Origin: DLKC01 sp002478885 | GTDB taxonomy: Bacteria; Bacteroidota; Bacteroidia; Chitinophagales; Chitinophagaceae | Assembly (NCBI GenBank): GCA_046329585.1 | Contig: JAXLUI010000002.1 | Coordinates: 1,886,627 to 1,950,626 of the forward strand | Direction: 5' to 3' | Length of the DNA: 64,000 bases | In this document: piece by piece, positions 1 to 8,340 of the stretch | How positions within the stretch are numbered: position 1 is the stretch's first letter | How the letters are laid out: each line of letters opens with the position of its first letter | Notes under the pieces: model-generated | The model's input: only the letters and a program-made list of their open reading frames with translations | What the model was told of the DNA's origin: nothing | The model's database searches: none | Position numbers and translations under genes: made by a program

Positions 1-344
1 GCATGCATGTTTTCTGCAAATGGCAACCCATATGCTTCAGAACTAAAAAGGACATCAATCGAAGGATAACACGCCTTTATCTTCGCCGCCCACAAGCTGG
101 TTCTTTGTGGTAACGGCAACCTCTCATCATCAAAATCATCTTTTATTAAATGACAATGGATATTGGCCTGCGAGGAAAATAATTGTTTAAGCCAATTGTA
201 ACGCAGTTCGGATGGCACAAGGTCCGCCGGGGTAAAGCTCATTGAAACGATCAATTCGTCACATTGTGAAGCCGCGAAGTTAATTAACGCAATGTGCCCG
301 TTATGTACAGGCAAAAATTTTCCGATGACCAAACCGCGTATCAT
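1..344 (-). CDS. nadR: NadR-like nicotinamide-nucleotide adenylyltransferase, partial
   Basis: The gene starts at ATG 344 and runs off the left edge of the window, so only about 114 residues are visible. The N-terminus reads MIRGLVIGKF followed by LPVHNGH. This is the nucleotidyltransferase GKFxPxHxGH signature (K9, H14, H17) of NadR-type NMN adenylyltransferases, which often carry a C-terminal nicotinamide riboside kinase domain; that part cannot be seen here. The start overlaps the stop of the pnuC-like gene by four bases (ATGA), so the two are probably translationally coupled. A PnuC-NadR pair is the standard route for importing nicotinamide riboside and converting it to NAD. A generic adenylyltransferase is possible, but the neighbour makes NadR the best call. 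Confidence 0.82.
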   Translation of the reverse strand, partial: MIRGLVIGKFLPVHNGHIALINFAASQCDELIVSMSFTPADLVPSELRYNWLKQLFSSQANIHCHLIKDDFDDERLPLPQRTSLWAAKIKACYPSIDVLFSSEAYGLPFAENMH

Positions 345-1009
345 GCTTTTTGTTGGGCGTAACTTTTATATTCCCTTATCCAATGCAACAAACCATAAGC
401 TGCAATGATGGTAAAGATGAAATATTCAACACTGTAGAATTTTACGCCTTTTACATAGTAGAGCACGGTTGCGATAACATCAACCAGTATCCAGATGACC
501 CACGATTCAATTTTCTTTTCGATCATGTAAAATGTTGTAAGCACACTCATAACAGTAATAAAGGAATCAACATAAGGATAGGCGCTTGGTTTTGAGAATA
601 TATTGGAAAACCATTCATGCAGGTTGCTGGCAAACTGGCCAAGTAAAAATGTTCCGGCTATTGCAATCACTGCTGCCAGCAACAACTGGTTTTTTTTCAT
701 GTAACTGACTTTAAGTTCTTTCTCCTTGTCCGCTTCACCGGGCTTTGGGTTTGCCCACCGCCACCAGCCAATAATATTGGTTACAAAAAAGAAGACCTGC
801 AAAAACATATCGGGATAGAGTTGCACCTGGAAATATAAAATGGCAGCCAATACAACATTGACAATACCAATGGGCCAGCTAAGAATATGTGCCTTTGCTG
901 AAAGCCAGACAGCGATCAATCCGAATACCACGCCGGTAAATTCTATGTAGCTCATCGAATACCCGAGCAGGCTAAAAAACGCATTGTTTACATCAAAAAA
1001 TTCTTTCAC
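341..1009 (-). CDS. pnuC: PnuC family nicotinamide riboside transporter
   Basis: This 222-residue inner-membrane protein has about seven hydrophobic segments and the PnuC features W-x-IGIVN near residue 46 and a WWRW motif near residue 82. The family moves nicotinamide riboside by facilitated diffusion, with trapping by intracellular phosphorylation, which fits the adjacent nadR-like gene. The start codon is GTG at 1009; its first base is the last base of the mqnD stop codon (TAGTG), so re-initiation is likely. Some relatives carry thiamine (PnuT), but no thiamine gene is nearby. Family assignment is firm; the substrate is inferred from context. Confidence 0.88.
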   Translation of the reverse strand: MKEFFDVNNAFFSLLGYSMSYIEFTGVVFGLIAVWLSAKAHILSWPIGIVNVVLAAILYFQVQLYPDMFLQVFFFVTNIIGWWRWANPKPGEADKEKELKVSYMKKNQLLLAAVIAIAGTFLLGQFASNLHEWFSNIFSKPSAYPYVDSFITVMSVLTTFYMIEKKIESWVIWILVDVIATVLYYVKGVKFYSVEYFIFTIIAAYGLLHWIREYKSYAQQKA

Positions 1010-1860
1010 TAACTGGATGATTTAGTCAAGGAAGGAACAAAAATATCATTTGCTGAAACTTCAATATTATGCATGTTTTGGTATACCTGCAACAATTTCA
1101 TTACTGCTTTCCTGCCATTATCACCCAGGGCACCGGAGTAGTCATTCACATAAAGATTGATATGCTGCCGCATCACATCTTCACTCATTTCCTGGGCATG
1201 TTGTTTTACATAATCCGCGAGTTGTTCATGGTGATGTTCATAGGCATAGGCCACACTTTGTTTTATGAGTGCGTCGACCTGCATGATTAATCCAGGCGGC
1301 AGACTTCTTTTGGCAACGATACCACCCAACGGAATGGGCGCATGGGTAGTTTGCTCCCAGTATGCACCAAGGTCGATGAGTTTATGCAAGCCTTTCAGTT
1401 GATAGGTAAACCTGTTCTCATGAATAATCACACCTGCATCAACTTCCTCATGCAACACCGCATCTTCGATTTGGTTGAAGACTTTGAATGTTTTGTTTTC
1501 TGCGCCGGGGAAAGCCAGGGAGAATAACATATGTGCTGTAGTGTTCTCACCGGGAATGGCAACAAGAGCATCGTTATCTATTTGCTTATTGGCTGCTTTT
1601 GTTATCAGCAGCGGCCCCACTCCTTTTCCCAAAGCACCTCCACTGTTTAAAACAATGTAGTCGCTCATTATCAGTGGCAGCACGCCGTAACTTATTTTGG
1701 AGAAATCAAGCTTGCCTTGTAACGCCCAAAGGTTAAGCGTTTGCACATCTTCCAACTGCACATCAAATTCAAGCCCGGCCGTGTCAATTTTATGATTGAC
1801 GAGCGCATCAAAAATAAAAGTGTCGTTGGGGCATGGGGAAAAACCTAAGCTTAGTTTCAT
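1009..1860 (-). CDS. mqnD: 1,4-dihydroxy-6-naphthoate synthase (futalosine menaquinone pathway)
   Basis: The 283-residue protein begins MKLSLGFSPCPNDTF, the hallmark SPCPNDTF start of MqnD, and has the usual family length. MqnD converts cyclic dehypoxanthine futalosine to 1,4-dihydroxy-6-naphthoate in the futalosine branch of menaquinone synthesis; the fold resembles periplasmic solute-binding proteins. It lies 107 bases downstream of the futalosine hydrolase gene on the same strand and overlaps pnuC by one base. A dispersed repeat copy lies between it and mqnB, so whether mqnB is co-transcribed is uncertain. Confidence 0.93.
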   Translation of the reverse strand: MKLSLGFSPCPNDTFIFDALVNHKIDTAGLEFDVQLEDVQTLNLWALQGKLDFSKISYGVLPLIMSDYIVLNSGGALGKGVGPLLITKAANKQIDNDALVAIPGENTTAHMLFSLAFPGAENKTFKVFNQIEDAVLHEEVDAGVIIHENRFTYQLKGLHKLIDLGAYWEQTTHAPIPLGGIVAKRSLPPGLIMQVDALIKQSVAYAYEHHHEQLADYVKQHAQEMSEDVMRQHINLYVNDYSGALGDNGRKAVMKLLQVYQNMHNIEVSANDIFVPSLTKSSS

Positions 1861-1902
1861 GTTACCTGTTTACCATTCACAATTATAGTTGAGTAGCGAT
1901 TG

Positions 1903-1961
1903 GAACGCACAAGAGTGCGATGCAAGTAAAGCCCGGCGCCTGCACTAAAGCCGGGCTCCAA
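1903..1961 (-). repeat. dispersed repeat copy 1
   Basis: Begins 7 bases after the mqnB stop, in mqnB orientation. It carries a degenerate core (GTGCGATGCAA on the plus strand) and a perfect AGCCCGGC / GCCGGGCT hairpin at 1930-1957, which could act as a terminator for mqnB. Confidence 0.75.
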
Positions 1962-1967
1962 CAAATA

Positions 1968-2636
1968 TTATGAGATCTTATACAATTCATCAACATACCT
2001 GAGTATGGTTTCATTGAGACAACCGATGGCTTCTTTCATTTGCCACTTCTCTTTATCCCGCTCACCGATATAGTTACTCGCAGCACGTATCTGCAGGAAC
2101 GGAATATTCATTTCACGGCATACATAATGCAACGCGGCGCCCTCCATGCTTTCGAGCACGGGTTCATATTTTTTACTGAGTTGCTGAATGCGTTCCGGCC
2201 TGGTGCTGATCTCGTTCACCGTTACTGCATTTACTTCGGGCAACTTCAATAGGTTGTATTTCTCCAGGAAATGATTGGGCAGCCTTTTCTTTTCAAATGG
2301 CGGATAACCCGGCTTTTCAAGCTTAAGGTCAAAAATATCTCTCCACTTTCCATCTTCTTCCACGCCATGGTCGCCAAGCGCTTCTTCCTTCACTGCAAAT
2401 ACTTTTCCCAAAGCCACCGATTGGTCAAAGCAACCGGCGATACCCACCTGTATAATAAGATCAGGCTTCTCTTCATAAACAAGTTTCAATAAGGAAACAG
2501 CGTTTGCGAGCAGCCCCACACCACCCTGGTGAAAGATCACTTTCAGGCGAAGGCTTTCACTGGTATAAAGTGTGTCGATTTGCAAGAAAGCAGGCATCCA
2601 TTCGCCGATGGTAGCAGCGGTAAAAACGACTCTCAT
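1968..2636 (-). CDS. mqnB: futalosine hydrolase
   Basis: This 222-residue member of the purine and uridine phosphorylase superfamily shows the nucleosidase motif IIQVGIAGCF and, later, ESMEGAALHY, where the Glu contacts the ribose. MqnB splits futalosine into hypoxanthine and dehypoxanthine futalosine. I chose ATG 2636 (MRVVFTAATIGEW) because the family starts there; an in-frame start at 2666 would add ten residues (MLFSPDICRS) that look non-conserved. The adjacent mqnD supports futalosine hydrolase over MTA/SAH nucleosidase. The first and third MqnB/MqnD partners (MqnA, MqnC) are not in the window. Confidence 0.9.
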   Translation of the reverse strand: MRVVFTAATIGEWMPAFLQIDTLYTSESLRLKVIFHQGGVGLLANAVSLLKLVYEEKPDLIIQVGIAGCFDQSVALGKVFAVKEEALGDHGVEEDGKWRDIFDLKLEKPGYPPFEKKRLPNHFLEKYNLLKLPEVNAVTVNEISTRPERIQQLSKKYEPVLESMEGAALHYVCREMNIPFLQIRAASNYIGERDKEKWQMKEAIGCLNETILRYVDELYKIS

Positions 2637-2718
2637 AGACCTGCAAATGTCGGGGGAAAATAGCAAAGCAATTATGACAATTGTATCTGTGAGAAAGATT
2701 TAATACTTGAAATTTTAT

Positions 2719-2768
2719 GAGCCGGGCTTGTGATACTTTATTGTTCTTCGTTGCGTCGCACACTTATA
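2719..2768 (+). repeat. dispersed repeat copy 2
   Basis: GCCGGGCT at its left and the core GTTGCGTCGCAC at 2750-2761. It sits between the divergent mqnB and DinB-like genes, so it is not a 3' end element here. Confidence 0.75.
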
Positions 2769-2895
2769 CTTCATAACCCTTGGGCAACAAGTTGCTTAAA
2801 CTCCAATAACTGCGCAACAACTCTTTCCCGATCTCAAAAACATGTAATCGCAATGCAATGGCAAAATGAGCTACATTGCTTAACATATTTCATAC

Positions 2896-3414
2896 ATGCT
2901 CAAACCAACAACAATGAACGCAGCAGCAAACGAAGCACTTACAGTAAAAATGGTCCTTACCGCGTGGCATGGTCAGAATACAAAAATGGATGACCTGCTT
3001 AAAACACTGTCAGACGAACAACTGGCAGCGGAAACAGCACCGGGAAGAAATACCGGCACCTATCTCTTCGGTCACTTTATTGCCGTAAATGATGGGTTAT
3101 TCAAACTGCTCGGCATTGGGGAAAGAATGCATCCCGAACTGGACGAGATCTTTCTCCGCAACCCGGACAAATCAGGTTTCAGCATACCATCCATTGACGA
3201 TTTAAAAACCTATTGGCAGGAAGTAAATACCGCGCTTACAGAAAAGTTCAATCAAATGCAGCCGGCAGATTGGTTTGCACGACACACATCCGTTTCTGAA
3301 GAAGATTTTGCAAAAGAACCGCACCGGAACAGGCTGAATGTGATCATCACACGCACTGTACACCAGGCTTATCACCTCGGGCAGATGGCTTATTTGAAAA
3401 AGGCTACAACTTAA
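2896..3414 (+). CDS. DinB family protein (four-helix bundle, putative metal-dependent)
   Basis: This 172-residue helical protein has the histidine pattern of the DinB/YfiT four-helix bundle: GHF near residue 60 and HQAYHLGQ near residue 157, which would make the three-histidine metal site. DinB superfamily members include bacillithiol or mycothiol S-transferases and uncharacterised stress proteins, so the reaction cannot be named. ATG 2914 (MNAAANEAL) is an equally good start; neither has a clear ribosome binding site. It stands alone between divergent mqnB and the GH97 gene. Confidence 0.75.
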   Translation: MLKPTTMNAAANEALTVKMVLTAWHGQNTKMDDLLKTLSDEQLAAETAPGRNTGTYLFGHFIAVNDGLFKLLGIGERMHPELDEIFLRNPDKSGFSIPSIDDLKTYWQEVNTALTEKFNQMQPADWFARHTSVSEEDFAKEPHRNRLNVIITRTVHQAYHLGQMAYLKKATT

Positions 3415-3552
3415 TGAAGGCCGGTTCGTTGCTCAAACCATAATTTATAACCCAGCACTTTTTTGAGAAGCACTGGTCAATAGAGACTATTGCCTGTATC
3501 AGTGCCATCATTATCTGTATCTTCCGGATTCATTTTCAACGGTACAGCTAAT

Positions 3553-5523
3553 ATGAGAAGAATATTTTTGCTACTGCTCACAGCACTTAGTCTAAAAAGC
3601 CTTGCGCAGTACCCATTAGAGCTAGCCTCCCCCGATCAAAAAATTAAAGTATCCATCTACCCTGATGATCAACTTAGCTATGACGTATTTGTAGACAGCC
3701 AGCCAATCCTCGCCCACAGCATTATCGATATGGAACTCTATGGCGAAGTGTACATGTCGCATATCCTGTCGGTTAAATCAACCAAAGCAAGAACAGTTAA
3801 TGAACCCATCATTGCACAGGTACCCGTAAGCAGGAAAAATATTCCCGACAACTACAACGAACTCAGCATAAGCTTTAAAAACAATTTCACAGTAATCTTC
3901 CGCGCATACAATGATGGCGTAGCTTACCGCATTGCCACCAGTTTCAAAGATTCCATCACGGTTGTAAATGAAACGGCAGATTTTCATTTTGTACAGGGCG
4001 CACACGCCTGGGCGCCAATCATCACCAAAAGGCCAGACCAGGACGTTTTCCATACCAGCTTCGAAGAGTTATACCCTTACAAATCTTTAGACAGCATCGG
4101 TAAAAATGATTACATGTATTCACCGGTGCTGGTGAATACATTCGACAACATCAAGGTTGCTGTCACAGAATCAGACCTCGATGATTATCCCGGCATGTTC
4201 CTGCGTGGCACATCGTCTAATGGTTTTCAATCAGCATTTGCAGCCTACCCGGCAGAAGAAAAAGTGGTACCCGGAGATTACCCGCAAAAGGTTGTGAGCG
4301 AACGCGCCTACTATATTGCCAAAACAAAAGGCACCCGCAGTTTTCCCTGGCGTGCCTTGCTCATTGCAAGAACAGACAAAGAGCTGCCCACCAATGACCT
4401 GGTCTACCGTCTTGCGGCACCATCAAAGATCAATGACGTGTCATGGATCCATCCCGGCAAAGGCACCGATGAATGGATCATTGATGTAAATCTTTTCAAT
4501 GTTCCCTTTGTCTCGGGTGTAAACACGGCCAGCTATAAATACTATATCGACTTCGCCAAACAATTCGGCTTCGACCGCATTATGATGGACGCCGGCTGGA
4601 GCAAGACCACCGATCTCTTCGCCATCAATCCCAACATCAACATGGATACCATAGCTGCTTATGCAAAGGCAAAGGGTATTCACCTGAGTATGTGGACACT
4701 CGCCATGGCACTTGACCGCCAGCTCGACAGCGCGCTTAAACAATTTCAAAAATGGGGAGTGGATTATATCATGACCGACTTTATCGACCGCGATGATCAG
4801 CCCACCGTCAACTTTTACAAACGCATTACAGAAGCCTGCGCCAAAGCCCAACTCATGATCATGTTTCATGGCGCTTACCCGCCCAAAGGTTTTAACCGCA
4901 CTTATCCCAACAACATCACACGTGAAGGCGTGCTTGGCAGTGAGTACAATGCATGGAGTGATAAGCCCACAGCCGCACACAACTGCATCCTTCCTTTCAC
5001 ACGCATGCTTGCAGGCCCGTTCGACTATGAGCCCGGCATTCTCGACAACGCCACGCCGCAACAGTTCAAACCCATCTGGGGCAAGGTCATGAGCCAGACC
5101 ACCCGCTGCCAGCAACTCGCCATGTTTGTCGTGTACGATAACCCGCTGCAGATCTTCAGCGGCAATCCCTCACAGGGTTATCTCGAGCCGGCATTTATGC
5201 AACTGCTTGGCAGCATACCCACTACATGGGATACCAGCATCATCCTCAGCGCCACCGTTGCCAATCACATTGTTACCGCAAGGCAAAAAGGCAACGACTG
5301 GTTTATTGCAGGAATCTGCGGGCCCAATCCAAAAGACATCACACTCGATCTCAGTTTCCTGCCCACAGGAAATTATACCGCCACGATTTGCAAAGACGGT
5401 ATTAATGCAGACAGGAATGCGATGGATTATGTGATTGAAGAAAAAAGATTACCTGCTAATGATACGATGCAAATACATCTTGCTCCCGCAGGCGGATTTT
5501 TGTTGAGGTTGAAGAAAGATTAA
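3553..5523 (+). CDS. exported GH97 glycoside hydrolase, retaining (alpha-galactosidase-like) subtype predicted
   Basis: The 656-residue precursor starts at ATG 3553 with the signal peptide MRRIFLLLLTALSLKSLAQ; an upstream in-frame ATG at 3490 would bury it. An N-terminal beta-sandwich (about 25-285) is followed by a TIM barrel (about 290-560) and a C-terminal beta domain. Barrel motifs include MDAGWS, IMTDFIDRDDQ and GVLGSEYNAW. D409 in TDF and E464 in SEYNAW are 55 residues apart, the same spacing I recall for the nucleophile D415 and acid/base E470 of the retaining GH97 alpha-galactosidase from Bacteroides. Inverting SusB-type enzymes lack that Asp. So it is probably a periplasmic retaining alpha-galactosidase rather than a SusB alpha-glucosidase. 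No SusCD partner is nearby. Confidence 0.88.
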   Translation: MRRIFLLLLTALSLKSLAQYPLELASPDQKIKVSIYPDDQLSYDVFVDSQPILAHSIIDMELYGEVYMSHILSVKSTKARTVNEPIIAQVPVSRKNIPDNYNELSISFKNNFTVIFRAYNDGVAYRIATSFKDSITVVNETADFHFVQGAHAWAPIITKRPDQDVFHTSFEELYPYKSLDSIGKNDYMYSPVLVNTFDNIKVAVTESDLDDYPGMFLRGTSSNGFQSAFAAYPAEEKVVPGDYPQKVVSERAYYIAKTKGTRSFPWRALLIARTDKELPTNDLVYRLAAPSKINDVSWIHPGKGTDEWIIDVNLFNVPFVSGVNTASYKYYIDFAKQFGFDRIMMDAGWSKTTDLFAINPNINMDTIAAYAKAKGIHLSMWTLAMALDRQLDSALKQFQKWGVDYIMTDFIDRDDQPTVNFYKRITEACAKAQLMIMFHGAYPPKGFNRTYPNNITREGVLGSEYNAWSDKPTAAHNCILPFTRMLAGPFDYEPGILDNATPQQFKPIWGKVMSQTTRCQQLAMFVVYDNPLQIFSGNPSQGYLEPAFMQLLGSIPTTWDTSIILSATVANHIVTARQKGNDWFIAGICGPNPKDITLDLSFLPTGNYTATICKDGINADRNAMDYVIEEKRLPANDTMQIHLAPAGGFLLRLKKD

Positions 5524-5532
5524 TTTTTATGT

Positions 5533-5605
5533 ACCAGGCTGTAGTGCTGCTATAAAGCTGCTGTTGCGCGACAGTGCCGGCTTATCCGGCATCGCACACT
5601 TGTGC
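5533..5605 (+). repeat. dispersed repeat copy 3, long form
   Basis: Starts 10 bases after the GH97 stop, same strand. GTTGCG (5563-5568) and TCGCAC (5592-5597) are separated by an insert containing GCCGGCTTATCCGGC (5576-5590), a small hairpin. Confidence 0.8.
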
Positions 5606-5686
5606 GAAAGAATATTGATTCCAGCAATAACTGTTATGACTTTTCAAACTGAGTTAATATATTTGATAAACTCATTTTACAATCTT

Positions 5687-6616
5687 ATGATCCCTGACTA
5701 TCAAACCCTCATGCTTCCATTTTTAAAAGTTGTTGCTGATGGGAAAGAATATAAAGTGAATGAAGTTGTAGAAGTTCTAGCGCAACAATTCAATTTAAGC
5801 GATGAAGAAAGAAAAGAGCTTTTGCCAAGTGGGACTGCATTTTTATTTTCAAATAGAGTAGGTTGGGCAAGGACATATTTAAAAAAGGCAGGATTATTAG
5901 ATGCCCCTAAAAGAGGAATTGTAATTATTACAGAAAGAGGCAGAAAAACTTTGAATGAAAATTTACAAGAAATCAATGTAAAATATTTGAGCCAATTTCC
6001 GGAATTCATTGAATTCAAATTAGCAAAAGATGATTCTAAAGAAGATTTGAAAATTGCTTCAAATAACCTTTTTACAGAAACAGAAGTAACAAGAAATCAG
6101 ACACCAGAAGAATTGCTCGAAACTGGTTATCAAAGTATAAGAAAATCTTTGGAAGAAGAAATTGTTTCAAAACTAAAATCTGTATCACCTTCTTTCTTTG
6201 AAAAAATTGTTGTTGAATTAATAGTTAGAATGGGGTATGGAGGATCGATACAAGATGCTGGAAAAGCTATTGGTAAAAGTGGGGATGAAGGAATTGACGG
6301 AGTGATAAAGGAAGATAAACTTGGCTTAGATGCAATTTACATCCAAGCAAAAAGATGGGATGGTATAGTTGGTCGACCTGAGATTCAAAAGTTTGTTGGA
6401 GCATTAGCTGGGCAAGGTGCCAAAAAAGGAATATTTATAACTACTTCTTCATTTACAAAAGAAGCGAAAGATTATACTCCTAAAAATGAAACTAAAATTG
6501 TATTAATTGATGGCTATACATTAGCTCAATATATGATCGATTACAATCTTGGTGTATCAATTCAAAGTAAATATGAAATAAAAAAAATCGACTTTGATTA
6601 TTTTGAAGAAGAATAA
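5687..6616 (+). CDS. Mrr-type restriction endonuclease, stand-alone
   Basis: The 309-residue protein starts at ATG 5687 (MIPDYQTLML), typical for the family; an upstream ATG at 5564 lies inside the dispersed repeat and is rejected. Residues about 5-90 match the winged-helix Mrr N-terminal domain and about 165-290 the Mrr catalytic domain. The PD-(D/E)xK core is visible: GDEGIDG with D204, then IQAK with Q220 and K222, and a TTSSFTKEA segment. Mrr enzymes cut methylated DNA. No methyltransferase or specificity subunit is nearby, as expected for a type IV system. The gene is visibly richer in A and T than its neighbours, which suggests transfer. Confidence 0.88.
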   Translation: MIPDYQTLMLPFLKVVADGKEYKVNEVVEVLAQQFNLSDEERKELLPSGTAFLFSNRVGWARTYLKKAGLLDAPKRGIVIITERGRKTLNENLQEINVKYLSQFPEFIEFKLAKDDSKEDLKIASNNLFTETEVTRNQTPEELLETGYQSIRKSLEEEIVSKLKSVSPSFFEKIVVELIVRMGYGGSIQDAGKAIGKSGDEGIDGVIKEDKLGLDAIYIQAKRWDGIVGRPEIQKFVGALAGQGAKKGIFITTSSFTKEAKDYTPKNETKIVLIDGYTLAQYMIDYNLGVSIQSKYEIKKIDFDYFEEE

Positions 6617-6701
6617 GTATAATGCCCACGCAAGTGTCAGATAACTATACGTGTTGCTATATAGTCCCCAAATGGTCTAAGTATGTAAATCTGTTTCTGT
6701 C

Positions 6702-6731
6702 TCCGCAGAGTCTCCTGCAAGGGACTCTGCG
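6702..6731. repeat. perfect 10-bp palindrome
   Basis: CCGCAGAGTC and GACTCTGCGG enclose a 10-base loop TCCTGCAAGG. A related palindrome lies at 7694-7721. It is 85 bases after the Mrr gene and has no T-run, so it is not a standard terminator. Confidence 0.7.
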
Positions 6732-6828
6732 GTTAGTAATACATCAAACCAGCACCGCAGCGTCCTTGCTCAACACACAAGGCTATTGAAGAGATACTGC
6801 GGAAACACGATGTTTGCTGAATAATGTA

Positions 6829-6882
6829 CAGAACGTACAAGTGAGTGACACAACAAAAGCTTAATAGTAGCAATAAGCCGGT
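6829..6882 (-). repeat. dispersed repeat copy 4, GTG/CAC variant
   Basis: Plus-strand ACAAGTGAGTGACACAAC then AAGCCGG. It shares a run of about 33 bases (6829-6860) with copy 5 near 10650. Confidence 0.7.
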
Positions 6883-6884
6883 AA

Positions 6885-6933
6885 AATAAAAATCTTCCGC
6901 TGAGGCTTAAACAGCTAAGCACAGCGGAAGATA
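6885..6933 (-). terminator. rho-independent terminator of the PhnA-like gene
   Basis: On the minus strand ATCTTCCGCT pairs with AGCGGAAGAT and is followed by TTTTATTTT. It lies about 90 bases beyond the stop of the gene at 7020. The 6617-7019 gap otherwise holds one palindrome and one repeat copy. Confidence 0.7.
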
Positions 6934-7019
6934 TATCAGGTGAAATTGGAGATCTTTTGTATGAATTGTTTGCCGTAAAAAACAAACTGAAAAACATGAT
7001 AGCACTGTCACTGCTGCTG

Positions 7020-7577
7020 TTATCCTTTCTTTACATATTTAGCAAGAATAACAATGGTTTGCTCGTTTATTTTTCCTTCTATTTGTTCTGTATTACCGGG
7101 CACCAGTCTTATTCGTTTAACAATAGTGCCCTTGGCTGCAGTGAAACTTGTACCTTTTACATTGAGCGCCTGTGTTAAAACAACATTGTCTCCATTCTCC
7201 AGTATATTGCCAAAAGCATCTTTATGCCTGTCTGCCACTTCAAATATGCTTAAAGCCCATTGTACTGTGTCCTCATCAAGTTCTATGGAGTTAATTACAT
7301 TTTCTGCCCATTCTTCCTCTTTATACGATTGAAGTATTCTGTAACTTAATGCCTGCACGCTGGCTTCAGGATTCCAGATACTGCCTTCAAGGCAGCGCCA
7401 GTAGTCGCCTTTATCTTTTTCATCTATAGCACTTAAGCAAGTATCGCATAAGGCAACCTGGTTTTGTATGGCATCATCTTTCTTTGGACTAACCGTATAT
7501 TCATGATTAGCGGGTAAACTGTTACACAATTCGCATACACCCCCGCAGCGTTCACTTAGTTTGATACTTACAGCCAT
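7020..7577 (-). CDS. PhnA/YjdM-like zinc-ribbon protein
   Basis: The 185-residue protein has an N-terminal zinc ribbon (CGGVCELC near 11-18 and CDTC near 44-47), a middle helical segment and a C-terminal PhnA domain (about 115-185) with DAFGNILENGDNVVLTQAL and VKRIRL. PhnA-family proteins were named for their position in a phosphonate operon but have no settled enzymatic role; none of the C-P lyase genes is here. It has its own promoter-like TACATTTG and a downstream terminator, so it is probably monocistronic. It lies between the AT-rich Mrr gene and a repeat array, a mobile-looking area. Confidence 0.8.
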   Translation of the reverse strand: MAVSIKLSERCGGVCELCNSLPANHEYTVSPKKDDAIQNQVALCDTCLSAIDEKDKGDYWRCLEGSIWNPEASVQALSYRILQSYKEEEWAENVINSIELDEDTVQWALSIFEVADRHKDAFGNILENGDNVVLTQALNVKGTSFTAAKGTIVKRIRLVPGNTEQIEGKINEQTIVILAKYVKKG

Positions 7578-7602
7578 AGTTTGTTTATTTTAAGAAGGGC
7601 GC

Positions 7603-7610
7603 AAATGTAG
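7603..7610 (-). promoter_or_regulatory. Bacteroidota-type -7 element TACATTTG
   Basis: On the minus strand TACATTTG fits the TAnnTTTG consensus and lies 25 bases before the start of the PhnA-like gene. No clear -33 TTG was seen. Confidence 0.4.
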
Positions 7611-7693
7611 GAATAATAAACATAAACCCACACTGGCGCAGGCTAGGAGACCATAAGTGTTCGAAAACTTGACTTCGTAGATTTAACAGTCAT

Positions 7694-7721
7694 CACAGAG
7701 TTACCTGCAGGGAACGCTGTG
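7694..7721. repeat. palindrome related to 6702-6731
   Basis: CACAGAGTT and AACGCTGTG flank ACCTGCAGGG. The loop and inner stem resemble the copy at 6702, so the two flank the PhnA-like gene. Confidence 0.55.
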
Positions 7722-7769
7722 AATGCGCAGGATGAATACATTCAATCACAATATGCTACCTCCCACAGA

Positions 7770-7881
7770 ATTCCTCGCTTCCGCCACAACATCTCTATGC
7801 GGGCACCGTGCATAGGTATAGGACGTTGCGGCCCTGTTCCCATGATTATCATACATATACTCATTGTTGACGATAGCGCAG
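7770..7881. repeat. truncated body of the 373-bp repeat
   Basis: From the CCGCCACAACATCTCTATGC area to CGATAGCGCA it matches the first third of the full units at 8341 and 8714, then breaks off at 7881 where block X begins. Confidence 0.7.
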
Positions 7882-8003
7882 TTCAACCCCTTCGGGGTTT
7901 GTGCTTGCATTGTTTTTTAATCCATGAATTTCATTCATGGTTATTCATATTAAAGCCCTTTGGGCTATCCATCAATCGCTACTAAAACTGCGTCTCCATT
8001 CTT
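7882..8003. repeat. block X, copy 1 (palindrome cluster)
   Basis: Contains AACCCCTTCGGGGTT, CCATGAATTTCATTCATGG and AAGCCCTTTGGGCTA palindromes. The block recurs at 9611-9720 and 10535-10620 with small deletions and marks the edges of the repeat region. Confidence 0.8.
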
Positions 8004-8340
8004 TTCGCCGCACCGTCTCTATAAAGACCTTGTGCACAGCTATAGGAAGTTGCGGTTCTGTTTCCATGACTATCATACATATACTCATTGTTGACCATAG
8101 CGCAATTGGATGACCCGGTGGATTGGATGCGCATAAGAAAAGTAATAAGAGACAAATGCATATAAGGTTCCATGTCTCTACGAACCTCGGCCATGAGGAC
8201 GTTCTCCGGAAGGAACGATTCAGGGTTGCACAATCGCCCTGCCGGAAGTTACCATAGTAAATAAAGCCAACTTAAGCCCAACGGGCTTTAATGTGCATAA
8301 CCGCGGGTGAAGCCCGCGGACCAGAAACTTACGTGTACAT
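8004..8340. repeat. repeat unit A (body, lacks the CAACCCC head)
   Basis: Aligns with units B and C from TTTTCGCCGCA to the end. It ends with AAGCCCAACGGGCTT and CCGCGGGTGAAGCCCGCGG palindromes. Confidence 0.85.

Noticed and set aside
4441..5115. 224-codon antisense frame in the GH97 gene
   Set aside because: It is a shadow of a high-GC coding frame; no homology, and GH97 motifs are on the other strand.
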